Source of the DNA: Cardinalis cardinalis
Taxonomy: Eukaryota > Chordata > Aves > Passeriformes > Cardinalidae
Reading direction: 5' to 3'
Assembly: GCA_014549065.1 (NCBI GenBank)
Contig: JACDOX010000052.1
Location: 1,714,728-1,778,727 of the forward strand
Length of the DNA stretch: 64,000 nt
Shown: in pieces, positions 49,654-61,650 of the stretch
How positions within the stretch are numbered: position 1 is the first letter of the stretch
How the letters are laid out: each line of letters starts with the position of its first letter
The notes under the pieces: generated by a model
Told to the model about the DNA's origin: nothing
The model's database searches: none
The model's input: only the letters and a program-made list of their open reading frames with translations
Program-made: the position numbers and the translations under genes

Positions 49654-50145
49654 TTAGGAATTTTCCCAGATAAACTCATTTAGGTTTAACCAGTTACATG
49701 CTTTGTGATGGGTCCTGTCACTGGTCACTAGAAACAAGAGATCAGTGCCTGCCCCTCCTCTTGCCTTTGTGAGGAAGTTGTAGACTGCTCCTTCTCCCCT
49801 CAGTCCTTCTTTCTCCAAGCTGAACAAACAAAATGAACTCAGCCATTCCTCATACAGCTTCCCCTCTAGACCCTTCACTTATCCTCATGACCTCTACTGG
49901 ATGCTCTCCAATTGCTTTAAATNCTTCTTATATTGTAATGCCCAAAACTGCCCCCAGCACTCGAGGTGAAGCTTTCTCAGCCCAGAGCAGAGCAGGACAA
50001 TCCCCTCCCTTGCCTGGCTGGCCATGCTGTGCCTGATGAAACCCCAGGACAGGGCTGTCCCTCCTGGCTGCCAGGGCACACTGCTGATTCAACTTGCCAT
50101 TGACCATGAGCCCCTAGCATATTCCTCTTAGGCATTTAGCCTCTT
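49654..50145 (-). mobile_element. CR1 LINE fragment covering the ORF2 C-terminal coding end, minus strand
   Basis: The plus strand shows reverse-complement CR1 ORF2 end sequence: 'tccttctttctccaagctga', 'cagccattcctcatacagct', 'cactcgaggtgaagctttct', 'gagcagagcaggacaatccc', 'ctcccttgcctggctggcca', and 'ctggctgccagggcacactg'. On the minus strand two broken frames keep recognisable ORF2 features, for example FSLEKEGLRGE in 49654-49878 and REGIVLLCSGL in 49894-50079. Stops and frameshifts separate them, so no functional protein is encoded. The copy is 5'-truncated and its terminal octamers are not evident. Confidence 0.93.
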
Positions 50146-51483
50146 GTCTCACAGTTTTTCTCACACCGAAACAATACTTTTTTTACAAACAAAAAAATAA
50201 TTCATTTTCCCCTCTCACATCTATGTTCAATGAAGTTACTATTTTCATTTCTGTATTCTGCTTTATTTTTTTAACGACAATCTGAAAATTATTTTTTTTT
50301 CCCACAGAAGGAGAAAAAATAGCCTAAAATCAAAATTAAACACAAAATACCACCCTAAACAAAATCCCCACACACCAACCAAGTAAAGCTAAGTGATTTT
50401 GGTGTGTGCTTTAGTACAAAAACTTAAACCCCAAATATCTGATATTATGTTCCAGTGAGCATGTATGCAGAGCAGATTAGGGAAAAAATCTTAACCTTAT
50501 TATTAATTCTGTATAAATTTTGTGCTTCTTAAAATTTGAAGAGTCTTTTTCTGCAGTGAGTGAACAGTATGTTTGGAAAAACCCAAGAGTGCTCATGCAC
50601 ATAGATGCCTAGGAACAGGTCTTGGTATAATTTTTCAAGAGATCTATTGGACTATATGAATGTACCAATTGTTGTGAATATTTACCCCCTCAGATATTTA
50701 ATCCAAGTACCTTGATTTCTCTGGCGTGCCTTATTGAAAATTTAGTTCCTGCTTCCTTTCTATGCATTTTTGAACAAAATCCGNTACAACATATCATGTT
50801 GGCTACTACATATTTTCATGACTGTTTATGGTATTGTGACCAGGAGTACTTGGTGAGAAATAGCCATATGCCTTAATTTTCACACATATTTTACACATAT
50901 TGCAAATACTTCCAGGATGGATTTGCATGATCTCACTGTAAGCNTCTTGGTATAATTGTGCTGCTTAGTTCATTTAGAGTGCCTCCTTATTTAGTTATTT
51001 TGTTCATTAATTTTGCATGGCACAATATAGTAGCAGAATTTATGGCAATTGAGATTAGCTGTCTTGATTTCAATTTAGTTTGCTAGAAAACAAAGTATGC
51101 ACAAATTACGCACAAGAAAATTATGTTTAGTGTTTAGTCCCTTAAGTTTCTAGCTATTGGTTTGCTTTTTTCATANCTCTAAACACACTAAAACCCAATG
51201 CACTTGCTCTTTTATGAATTGTGGGCTATTCCTATTCTACAGAATTCACCTTCTTATTCCTTATTTAGTTTTAATAGCGGATTTTTTGGTCTGGATTTAT
51301 TTATCAGTAATACCTTAATCACATTGGACCCATACTTCTTATAAGTTTCTGAAAAGCATAGGACAGTATAATCCTCTGCTTTTGTACATTCTTGAACAGC
51401 ATAGCAAGTATCTACAAAGTCCTCTGTCACATGGAAAGGGAGATTTCCTCAACCCTTACTTTCTAATTTGTCTGTCAGCATCC
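50146..51483. other. AT-rich unique sequence, no gene seen
   Basis: No recognisable features beyond A/T homopolymers near 50.17-50.35 kb. Confidence 0.4.
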
Positions 51484-52330
51484 TGTTGGGGGAACCTTCA
51501 CTGAGCAGTCCTGCTGGACCAGAGAGCACTTAGACTGACTTACTCAGGGACACACCTGAGCATAAAGGAGACCCCTCAGCAAGTCTTCCCACTTTAGGAC
51601 CTCTCAGTGGATCTTCCACTTTATTTGAGTATGTTGACTGTATGGTGACTGCCAGCGCCAATGAAGGACTTGCACCGACACAATCACACTCTTCTTTAAT
51701 ATAAAATTGTGGCAGGTTAAGGTTAAAGGATTGACAGTGATAGCATCTGACTGCAAAAATGTATTCAAAGCAATACACAGACAAGTTCCAATCCCCAATT
51801 GAAGTATTCCGTGTGTACAGAGTATGATTCTTGCCCAAAGGTGTCTCCACAGGGGAGAAGACAAGTTCAGCTCATCAACTGATCCCAGCACTATGACAGA
51901 GTCTTATCTAACTTTTCCCCATTCTCAGCTTACTTTTATACCATTTCTTTATGTTAAGTGGAACTTGAGTGACTCTAGTCATTTATAACTTTGTCACTGG
52001 CAGTCAATAAAATACAGAGCACATGCCCAGTGAGGGTTGGTTGCACCTTGGGTAGCACGTGTGCATCAGTATTATGATTCAATTATAAAAAAGAAAGTTC
52101 CTCTGAGGAAAGCAATTCTGATCCAATCGCTGGCTCGGCAACAAGGCATCTTCTCCCCTCTCCCATCACTGATAGGTGGATTCTCAGCTGCAACGTACCA
52201 CCAAGTTCCACTCCCTGCAAGGATTTCAGCTGAGCCTGGCGGTGGTGTCCCCACTCTGCTTCACCCTCCATTCCATCCCCCTTAGCAGGTGCTGATGTTT
52301 GCAGATTGTGTGTATGGGNAATCATCATAG
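51484..52330 (-). mobile_element. probable endogenous-retrovirus LTR, minus strand
   Basis: Read on the minus strand the block has an LTR promoter and terminator order. A TATA box 'tataaaag' lies at 51933-51940, followed by a leader with 'tgctgggatcagttgatgag' and 'tctcccctgtggagaca'. A candidate AATAAA polyadenylation signal lies at 51620-51625, and the block ends in 'cccccaaca' with a terminal CA at 51484-51485. Base composition is richer in G+C than the flanks. Frames of 82-144 codons through it, some on each strand, have no viral domain and are probably incidental. The right (5') boundary is uncertain, and the family is not identified. The call rests on element layout more than on a firm consensus match. 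Confidence 0.5.
51933..51940 (-). promoter_or_regulatory. TATA box of the probable LTR
   Basis: The minus strand reads TATAAAAG, with 'gg' just upstream. It lies about 310 bp upstream of a candidate AATAAA signal (minus, 51620-51625), a plausible though long R/U5 spacing for an LTR. Confidence 0.45.
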
Positions 52331-54549
52331 AACAGGTTTTGAGCATGCCAGCAGCATTCCATCCAGGAAGTAGCAACCCCATAATTTCCATACCATTGTA
52401 ACTTCTGTTATGATGTGAATATAACTTCCCAGTTTCCTCTAATTTTATCCCCAGCCATCTTTCCTCAACCTCACCACACAGTATTATAATTGATGGAAAA
52501 TTGGTTTTCTCATTCAAAAGTTAAAACNACTTTCACTTTCCTTTCATCTCAGTAGAAGGGAGCAGTGAAATATTATTATAAAGAAAATCCTTAAGGAAGT
52601 CTTCTTATAAAAGAGCAAATCATCCTCAAAATTATTCACTTCTGACTANATGGCTATTTTGACTCTTTTATCTGCTGCATCCTCCAGTTTTGCTCACTGG
52701 AATTTTCAGCAGAACTTCACTTCCGTGCCAGTTTAAAAAAAATTATTTAAATTGGTCCCCAGCCTGATCACTGAGAAACTTTGATACCAACAGCCCAGTA
52801 ACAGTGTTCCAGTTTGTTTTTTCCCCTATTCATTTGCATTTCCTCTGCCAGAGTTGTAACTTTGCATGCCAAAATATTTACTGGAGGAACCACACAGCTA
52901 CAGTGCTTTCTCTGCCTCAACATATGCTTGGCTTTTATTTATGAATACTACTTTTGTTTTCCTATTGTTATTCTAATGAATAAATTAGCCTGTAATACAC
53001 CAACTGACATTTATTTACATTTCATACAAATTCTTATTACAGACCATCTTTTGCAATTAAACTAAGGTCAAAGGCACAATTACTGTGTAGTTGCTAACAC
53101 AACAGCAATACCTAAGTCCAAGTCCTCAGAGAATCCTCTGTGTATCTAGACTCTTGTTTCTAATTCAATCTTTGGCCAACAATTGAAACTGTAGGATTAG
53201 AAAATGAATTTCAGAGCAATTACATTTGAGAAACTGTTATAATAAAGACATTGGTGAATAGAGGTCTCAGAAGTGTCAGTGAGTTTTGCTCGTTCCACAA
53301 TTTGACTGAAATGTATTAAATAATAATCTCTGCATATTGAGAGATGAACAATTAGAATAATACTCTTCTAAAATAAGTAAGGTTAGAAATGAGCAGTCTT
53401 TAGAAACTCCATGGCTATGGCAATTTTTGGTGACCTAACATAAATGCAATAAAGCTCTACTGTTAATTTAAAAATTATCTTTCTATGCAGTGCTGATTAA
53501 AGATGACTAAGAAGTTTACATAACTTCAGTGGCTACTATTAAAACATCATCACTGGAAGAACCAACATTTATCAACAGATACTACTAGAATCTAGCAATA
53601 GCCATGAGCCAACAATCCTGATACTTCATAAGGATTAGCCATACAATACCTGAAAATATATTCTGATTTTATACTAATGTAGGTGTGCAGCAGTTAATAT
53701 GAGAGAATAATTTGTTTATGGACATTTGTACCACTTGCAGATTATTTTTTTAAGTGTTTTCTGAGTGTTTTTGTGTTTGAATATAACTCTCAAGAGTCAA
53801 GAAAATATTCTGTGTTTGAACACTGGTCTGGCTTAATTTTATTTTCACAGAACTGACTAGTAACAGACTTCTTCACTGGCACTGTAAATAAACTACTTTT
53901 TTTCTATTGCTCTAGCAATGATCATCATTCAAAATTATGAAAGAGAAACAGATCTAATGCACAAAAGGTGTTTTTTCCTATACCGTAGAATTTTTGATTC
54001 ATCTAAATAGAGCAGCTTTCAAGATATTAATATTGCTGAAGTAACTGAAGAGGTACTTCAGAAGGCTCCCTGTCAATCTTCTCTCACACCTCACTGCTCA
54101 ATGTCCTTTGAATTGCCATTCAGTGGCTGCCTAACCTCAAACGACCATAGGCCACACNTATCTCTGTATTTCCAATGAAAATTCTTCATCCATAGCTTTA
54201 CTCAGCACCTTGCTAATCCAGTGGTCCTGCAAGTGAGAAGAATTCCCTAATTCTGTTTATTTCCATTTTATTTTATTAATGGACTCCAAAAAGCAAATGG
54301 CATAATATGACTTCTCATTTTTAAACAGCTCTTTACTATTCAACAAGATAAATTAAATGTCCAGAATGCATTATAGATAATATTTAACATACTATTCTAT
54401 ATTCTAAGAGGAAATACTCAGGTTTTTCAAGTAAGCAATAATTNGAACTCCCATACCCTCTCTTGTTGATGCAAGTCCCATGGTACNACTTCACCTACAT
54501 CTTTCCTGTGGTCTAACCCAGCATGGCAGTTCTAATTACACAGAATACA
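52331..54549. other. AT-rich unique sequence, no gene seen
   Basis: No repeat family was recognised beyond the possible extension of the LTR to about 52.5 kb. Confidence 0.4.
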
Positions 54550-55515
54550 TACAGAGCACCACAGAATCATTAAGGTTGCAAAAAGACCTATAAAATCATT
54601 GACTCCAGCCCCCATTGTCACCACAAAACCCTGCCTGTGATGTAAACCTCCCACGCACAAAGAAGTGNTCCCTCTCATTCTGTTACCTGTTAAGTGGCAG
54701 AAAAGACCAACCCTCAGTTGTCCAAAACCTCCTTTCAAGCAGTGGCAGAGAGCAATAAGGTTCCCCCCAATCTTTCTTTCTTCAGGCTAAACACCCCCAG
54801 CTCCCTCAACTGCTCCTCAAAGGACTTTTGCTCCAGACCCTTCACCAGCTNTGTGTCCNTTCTCTGGACACGCTCCAGCCCCTCAATGTCTTTCCTGAAA
54901 TGAGGGCCCAGAACTGAACACAGGATTTGAGGTGTGGCCTCCCCAGNGCCGGGTACAGAGGAACAATCACTGCCCTGGTCCTGCTGGCCACACTATTGCT
55001 GACACAGGCCAGGATGCCGTTGGCCTTCNTGTCCACCTGGGCACACACTGGCTCACGTTTAGCCNTCTGTCTACCAGCACTCCCAGGTNCTTTTCCACNN
55101 GGCAGCTTTCCAACCACTCTGCTCCAGCCTGTAGCACTGCCTGGGGTTGTTGTGACCCAAGTGCAGGACTCAGAACTCAGTCATTTTGAACCCCATGCAA
55201 TTGTCCTGGCATCAATCAAGCCTGTCCTGGTCTCTCTGCAGAGCCTTGCAGTAGATTAACACTCCCACCACCAAGCTGTTGTCATCTGAAATCAATGAGG
55301 GCGCTCTCAATCAGATAGTTCAGATAGTGAAGGTATTTGACAGGACTGTCCCTAACACTCTGCCCTGGGGCATACCACTAGTGACTGGTTCCCTTCTGGA
55401 TGTAACTACATTCACCACCACTTTCTGGGGCTGGCCATCCAGTCAATTTTTAACCCAGCTACAAGTGCACCTGTCCAAGCCAAGNGAAACTAGTTTCTCA
55501 GAAGAATGCCTTTAG
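54550..55515 (-). mobile_element. longest CR1 LINE copy (about 0.96 kb), ORF2 C-terminal half, minus strand
   Basis: The plus strand carries, from the 3' end, 'cacagaatcattaaggttgc', 'tttctttcttcaggctaaac', 'cttctctggacacgctccag', 'cccctcaatgtctttcctga', 'gcctggggttgttgtgaccc', 'ccctggggcataccacta', and 'ggctggccatccagtcaatt'. These are diagnostic reverse-complement stretches of CR1 ORF2 and its 3' region. On the minus strand the broken frames fit the C-terminal part of CR1 ORF2 (reverse transcriptase and downstream region), but ambiguous bases, stops and frameshifts interrupt them. About 140 bp near 54.60-54.70 kb are compressed relative to my recollection of the consensus, suggesting an internal deletion. 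The element ends at the right by 5' truncation. Confidence 0.95.
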
Positions 55516-58500
55516 AGTAGACATTAAATAAACTTCAATAGGACATTTGTAATCCATCTTCCTGTCCAATGCCAGATCAACACAACTATATTTTTTCTAG
55601 GATGTTATGTGAAGTTTGCTATTCTAATAAATCAAACATGCAAATGAGAGGGACTCAACTGTGGACCGTAACAAGTGAAAGGAAATAGTGGCGTAGCACA
55701 AAGTAGCAAAAGTCAGTGTCACAACACTAGGAAAGATGTACCAAAGTANCCAGAGATTCTAGTAGACAACTGTTGTGTTAATGACACAGAGGCAACTCTC
55801 TNATGATTTTGAAGCCTAAATGGGTCAGAAGTTGTACTTAAATGCTAAAGAAATGCCCTGTTTGCTTCTAATGTTTTGCACTAATGTTGCNTTAGACACG
55901 CAGCCTCCTGGCTGCAAACAAGCTTTCTGGAAAGCTTTAACAACAGCTTTACGCTTTCATTCAGATACCTGGAAAGCTGCAGAAGATACAACTGAGTCAG
56001 TCTGCNCCCAACCTCCTTCATAGCCACCCTGACGTCACTTGGTCAATGGGTTCAAGTGATGAAATTAATGATCCAAACTTTGTTAAAAGCCATTGCACAT
56101 GTTTAAAACTGAAGTGGAGTAATAATGTTTACACATTTGAACAACAACTATTGGTAACTGCTGTTGTACAACCTCACCATCAAGCACTGTGAATGCTTAA
56201 GCAGTCATAGAGATGTCTTGAAACACACAAGTTAACTTTACCAACAAACTTTAAAATCTTTGCCCGTCTGCCATGGGTAATTCCAGAATTAAAAGACAGA
56301 CAAATGTTTTGAGGGCCTGCATATTAAACTGAAATGCTTATTACTGGTGTTTGAGGTCTAGCATCTCTTGTAGTTTTAGCCATTGATCTTGAAGCACACA
56401 GAACTAAATTAATCTCTGAATTCAGCAACAACAACTCTATTGGAATTACAGAAGAGAAATGTATTTGCTAGATGTATTTGGCACATAATCATTAATGTTC
56501 AGAGCTATATAGAGTACAAGTGCTTACTTTTTTACTGAGCATGGTTATTCCTCTCAAAACGTATGTAAATAGACCAATTTAATAGCAAATTGCACTTTTC
56601 TTCCATGAAACATATCAAAGCTTTATTTAGAAAAACTACTGAAGTAAATCTAAATTGCCTAACCTGAAATTGTGATACAGCTGATAAGTTTCTTTCAATT
56701 TTATTCAGCTTTTATTTTTCCATGAATATATTCACTAAAGTTAAACCATTATATATTCAAGCTTGTGATTTTATGAAAAGACTTTTTTACTGAAGACAGT
56801 ATTTCTCCATTGAAATCAGTTATTACCTGTGCTCAGACTGGTATTAATAAATCTTCTCTTTGCTTTTAGAAAGGTTTCATCCTGTTAATTAAATCATTAA
56901 TACTCAGTTATCTAAATTTCACTTGACATATTTACATTTTAATGAAATGGCATTGCCTTTTTTTTTCTTGACCTTATGCTAAAAAAAGGAAAATGCCGTA
57001 TGTAATTCTTTTAATTGCTACTGATGACGTTAAGCAGGAGTTTTTTCATTTAGAAAAAAATTAAAAAGCAACAAACCAAACCCTAATGTGCCAGCTGACA
57101 AATTATAGGTAATTAATAAAGGTCATTCTCTGAGTATTAGTCTTTTTTGATACACAATGGGAGTGTAAATTCTGAAATTGTTATATTTACGAGAAAAGAC
57201 CAAACTAACAGGAATAAATGTCCATCACTATTTATTATAAAAAAGCAAGATCAAAAGGTTAGGAGAAGAAAAATCTAGACATGGAAGTCCCATTTTGATG
57301 CTAAAAGAATTTATGACCAAAATTTCTTCTGAATCTAAAGCGATAGATCATATACCCAGGCGTGACAACCAAGAGGCTTTTCTTTTAATAAAAAACAAAG
57401 ACTACAATTAGCTCTAGAAGAAATAATCTTCTGCTTTTATATTTTTCTCTTTAAATCCAGTAATAGCATAAAATGTAGATTTTTGTAGATCATAACACTT
57501 TCTTACTACCAGGTAAATGCTTATAAATGCATCCTGAAATTTTGAGTGAATTTCAAGTTCCTAGTTCCACTTCACTGAGTACGTGGTTGAACCAATAGAA
57601 AGAAGAGCAATCTGGTCAGAGAGACTGACTTGTCAGTATACAAGATAAAGGATTTAAGACTATTAATTTAAATAACAAAACCTTATTTACTTCAATCAAA
57701 TTCATATCCTAGGATTTTCATATGTATAAAGAACCATTTCTTTTACTGTTTAAGGAAACCATTATACATGCAAATGAAAGCATTTATTCACTATTCAGTT
57801 GTATTTGGTTGTTGAAATGTTCTGAACTGATATGAATTTCAATTTCAGTTCATGAAATTAAAATTCAGTAGCACGTTTTTCCCTGTTTTTTAAGTTTGTT
57901 ATAGCATTAGAAAGCAATTCACACATTTTGGTAACTAGTCACCAAAACCTGAGAAAATAACAAAAAATGTCATCAAATTGAAAACATATAATTCAAAGTA
58001 TTTTGTATCAATTCATACAAATCTTTTATCATCAACAATTAACAGACAGCCAACTTGATCCAGAGCCATCTTATTATTCAAGACAGACTGAAAAGAACAC
58101 ATTGACTTTTCCATGAACTTTAAAGAAATATCATTGGGTTATAGACCATTGTGCAAATTGAAAATGGAGTTGCTTAAGTATTAACCTCTTCAAAATGGAT
58201 CTAGATTTCAAAATAAATTTAACTTTTGCCACTAAACTGTGAAAAATGTAAGTGAACAATTTTCACTGAAATTTGTACTTAGTTTTTTTATGTAGGTAGC
58301 AATAAGCTCAATAGATCTTTATGCACATTCTCACCTTTAAAATTTGCATATTCATGAATTTAAATATTACTCAATAGGGGAAAAGTTCTAATATTATTGC
58401 TGAAAGAATTAAAAAATATTTTACATAAACATATTGAATAGACAAGNGAATATACCATAATTAATCACACAGTTTTACTTTCCTATGGCAATGGTTGTCC

Positions 58501-58955
58501 CTGTATGCTACTTATCTTTTAAGCTCTCCAATTAGCAGCAACAGTATTCAGGATATGGTGTTTTGGTCAGAGGTTAAAAATGCAAAATAATTCATTGGAT
58601 CTTTGATCTGTTTCTAAGCACTTGTTCTAAGTTTATTGTGCCCTTGAGGTTGAGCCATAGCAGAGCACACCCAGCAAACATTCTCAAATCCGTTGCATCT
58701 TCCTGAGCTTATTTCGTGAGTAAAAACCAGAACAGATGTTGGAAGGGTTTATTGTTTTCTCCCATGTTCCCCTAGACATTGTTTTCCTTTTGCTGACAAA
58801 ACATTTAAAAATTGCAAAGTGTATTGTTTTGGAAAACAGGGATTGTCATTAACCTTTTAATTTCCCATGACGGAATGTGTAATGCATAACCACTATGACA
58901 TTTACATGGCCTGATATTTCAGTCCTAGCTTTTCACACATCTCCTTCCACAGTTT

Positions 58956-58976
58956 CTGTCTTGTCAGACAAGACAG
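58956..58976. repeat. perfect 10-bp inverted repeat with 1-base spacer
   Basis: The arms ctgtcttgtc and gacaagacag flank a single A. The centre contains GTCAGAC, which includes two SMAD-type GTC/GAC cores. Confidence 0.85.
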
Positions 58977-60009
58977 CCTCAGGTCNATGTCAGTCATAAA
59001 ATTAATCTTCTGTTCAGACACACAGATTCTATTTCATAAAACCAGCTGTATCTGACAAAAACGTCTTCCCTGTCTTCTCATCTGTTACATTACTTCTCCC
59101 TCCTTCTAGAATCACAGGCTATCAACAGATATGTGAAAGAGCAAAAGAACTTCACCTAGCACATCAAGTGAGACAACAATATTCAGTTTTACAAAAAGCA
59201 CATGATTATTCAGTTTTGGGATCCATTCTAGACTTTTTATGGTTTCTCTGTCTTTTCTCTCTTTCTATCTGTATTATTTTATCAAATTCAGCTCTGCAAT
59301 GAGTGCCAGAAAAAATCAATGGAAGCTGGAAAAACTCAACTTATTATTTCTGAAAATCAGCCTTCCAGGTGAAATATTACAAGTTCCAGTATGCTTATTT
59401 TGATTATTTTTGAAGATACAAGGGTACATTGATCTCTAGATCTTAAACTTCATTCAAAATCAGATTACTTTTAAAATTTTCTTTATAATCCTTACAACCT
59501 TCAGCATGTTTCTTGATACATCTACTGCATTTTTCATGGAAATAAAACNCTTACATCTAAGTGAATACCAATATTGGTTTTTTTACCCTCTTCATTTTCT
59601 TAGTTTTTATGAGTGGAAAAAAAACACAAAAGAAAATTCTGAAGAAAAATACAGACTGAAAGTGAATATTTTTTTCTCTTGATGAATACGTAATTTTTTA
59701 AAAATTTTGAGTAGCTATATACCCATACATCTGTTCCTCTCATTCTCAGAGATAACTGTGCTCCCCTATCACCCTTTGTGCATTAGCTCTTAGTCTTCCC
59801 CATACACATTTCTTTAATTTACTACTCTTCAATTAAGATATCCTTTGTCTACTGATGACTTGCCAGGGAACAACTTCTTCCATTGACATTATCCCTCATG
59901 CAAAAATATGCTGGTGATATTTTTATGTGAATAGATGGGTAACCTCTCAGATATGTGCTATTCTATGTTGCTCTTTACCATGTAAGATTATGTAATACAA
60001 TAAATATTA

Positions 60010-60027
60010 TTAATTTGATCAAATTAA
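60010..60027. repeat. perfect 18-bp AT-rich palindrome
   Basis: The sequence ttaatttga/tcaaattaa is a perfect inverted repeat with no spacer. Such AT-rich palindromes are expected now and then by chance. Confidence 0.85.
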
Positions 60028-60503
60028 AATTATAACAACATTTGTTCTTNAGAGATTTACTGCTTATAACAGCTAGGTAGATAGATATGAAGAGTTTTTT
60101 ATGAAAAGTAATTTAAATGCAAAGACGGCCCTTATCAAAGNGTTCAAGGTTTTTCCAGACTTTTCTTGGCTCCTGTTTATGTGCCTTTGTACATTGGAAA
60201 GTGGTAGCACGTGAATTGCTGCATCTTTAGGAAGTAATCAACACTGCATTCATCAAGGAAGAAACCAGAATATACATCATCTGAGCATGCTTCTTATTTC
60301 TCATGATCTCCACAGTAGTCTTCCTGAATTAACACAGAAACTGATGAAGAAATAGCAAATTATCTCTGTAAGACTTAATCCTTACTTTTCAAAGGTGACA
60401 TCTGTTTAACAAAACTCTTTTTTTTGTGTGCATTAATTCCAAATGGAAGGTTCTAAATCTGTTTCAGAAAAGAAAGAATGCACCATAGCATCTATCATTT
60501 ACA

Positions 60504-60530
60504 GTAATGTATGTATTTATGTATGTGTAT
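60504..60530. repeat. imperfect (GTAT)n microsatellite
   Basis: GTAT/ATGT units with interruptions run over about 27 bases. Confidence 0.7.
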
Positions 60531-61379
60531 CTAGTAAGTATTTAGTAGGTATATGGCTCACTTACAGCTAGCAAATGTACAAAATTTTGGATCTGATTTT
60601 CAGAAATGTCACAATNTATTTCAACACTTCCATTAAACAATTTTTTTTGCTATTCTATGTGGTACCTGCAGCAAAAGAAACAAGAAGCTTGGGGATCTTT
60701 TGTTTCTTTGTTTTTTGTTTGTACTTTTAGCACTGCAAAATTGACTGTGGAATCAAATTAGACCTCTATTTACTTCAGATATCATACTAATTTTCTAGGA
60801 GTCTTGATAGAAAACTAAAATTTATTTGGAAAAAGNCTTATGCCATATGGTTAAAAACTCAGTAAAGATCCTAACAATTGCACTTCTAAAACCTCTCTTA
60901 TTATCAGCATATTCTTANACCTTTCTTCTTTTTTATATAGTGCAAGGACATAGTTGCTTAGTCTGTTGGGAGTTTTTTTGTAAACATATATGCCTACAAA
61001 TGCATAAGTGAGTAGGCAGTTTTTGGAATAAAAATTCCATTAAGAACCAGCTGTATTGCAGTGATATTAAAAAAAAACAATGTCTAAAAGTCATACTGTG
61101 TTGTTAAAGACCATCAACATTAACTTGTATTTCATAACTGGTTTAGCACATCATATTTTCNTTGCAAATTGTTAAAACTCAAAGCCCTTCATATCCTGCC
61201 AAAAACTACACATTAATCACCTCACTGGTGTGTTACAAAATTCTCTCAAAATAAGACAACCTTTACTCTGAACAGAGTTTCTTTACTGGCAAATAATAGT
61301 TACATTTTTAGGCTTTTAACACTGTAAAATTCTAGTAACCTTCCAAACAATTTTTTCTTTTGTAGTTTGGCAAAGAGTN

Positions 61380-61650
61380 GCATTCACTCCCCACATGCCT
61401 GATCCAATAGCCCAACCTGCTGCCATTCTGATCCCAATATCCTCACACTGTGAGGGTTAATCCCCTCCTCAGCAGTTCAACCACACCTGCAGGCAGCAGC
61501 ACCCTCTGTGGAGAGGTAAAAAGACTCTGCCTCCTTGCTCACTTCCCTGGGACTCTTGGCCCACTGAGTTCACACGGATGATGTGATGCAGACAAACTCA
61601 GTGACAGGCTTCCCACTGCTTTCAGCCTTGCTTTTCCTCCTTTCCTCATA
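61380..61650 (+). mobile_element. GC-richer block, possible LTR remnant, plus strand
   Basis: The block is richer in G+C than its surroundings. It carries a CCAAT motif (61402-61406), a TATA-like 'aggtaaaaag' near 61514-61522, and then 'actctgcctccttgctcact', a layout similar to an LTR promoter. Ends and a polyadenylation signal could not be fixed. It may instead be an unrelated conserved or repeat segment. Confidence 0.28.

Larger units (their letters stand above)
55516..61379. other. AT-rich unique sequence, no gene or recognised transposon
   Basis: Open frames do not exceed about 67 codons. Two segments (about 56.98-57.16 kb and 58.62-58.93 kb) are free of repeats and rich in homeodomain-type or CRE-like motifs, making them weak candidates for conserved noncoding elements. 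Short palindromes occur at 58956-58976 and 60010-60027. Confidence 0.4.

Noticed and set aside
49654..50079. Minus-strand frames with protein-like sequence
   Set aside because: They are decayed CR1 ORF2 ends split by stops and frameshifts, already covered as a LINE fragment, and not a host gene.
52083..52517. Minus-strand open frame of 144 codons
   Set aside because: It lies mostly within the probable LTR block, contains an ambiguous base and has no recognisable domain, so it is most likely incidental.
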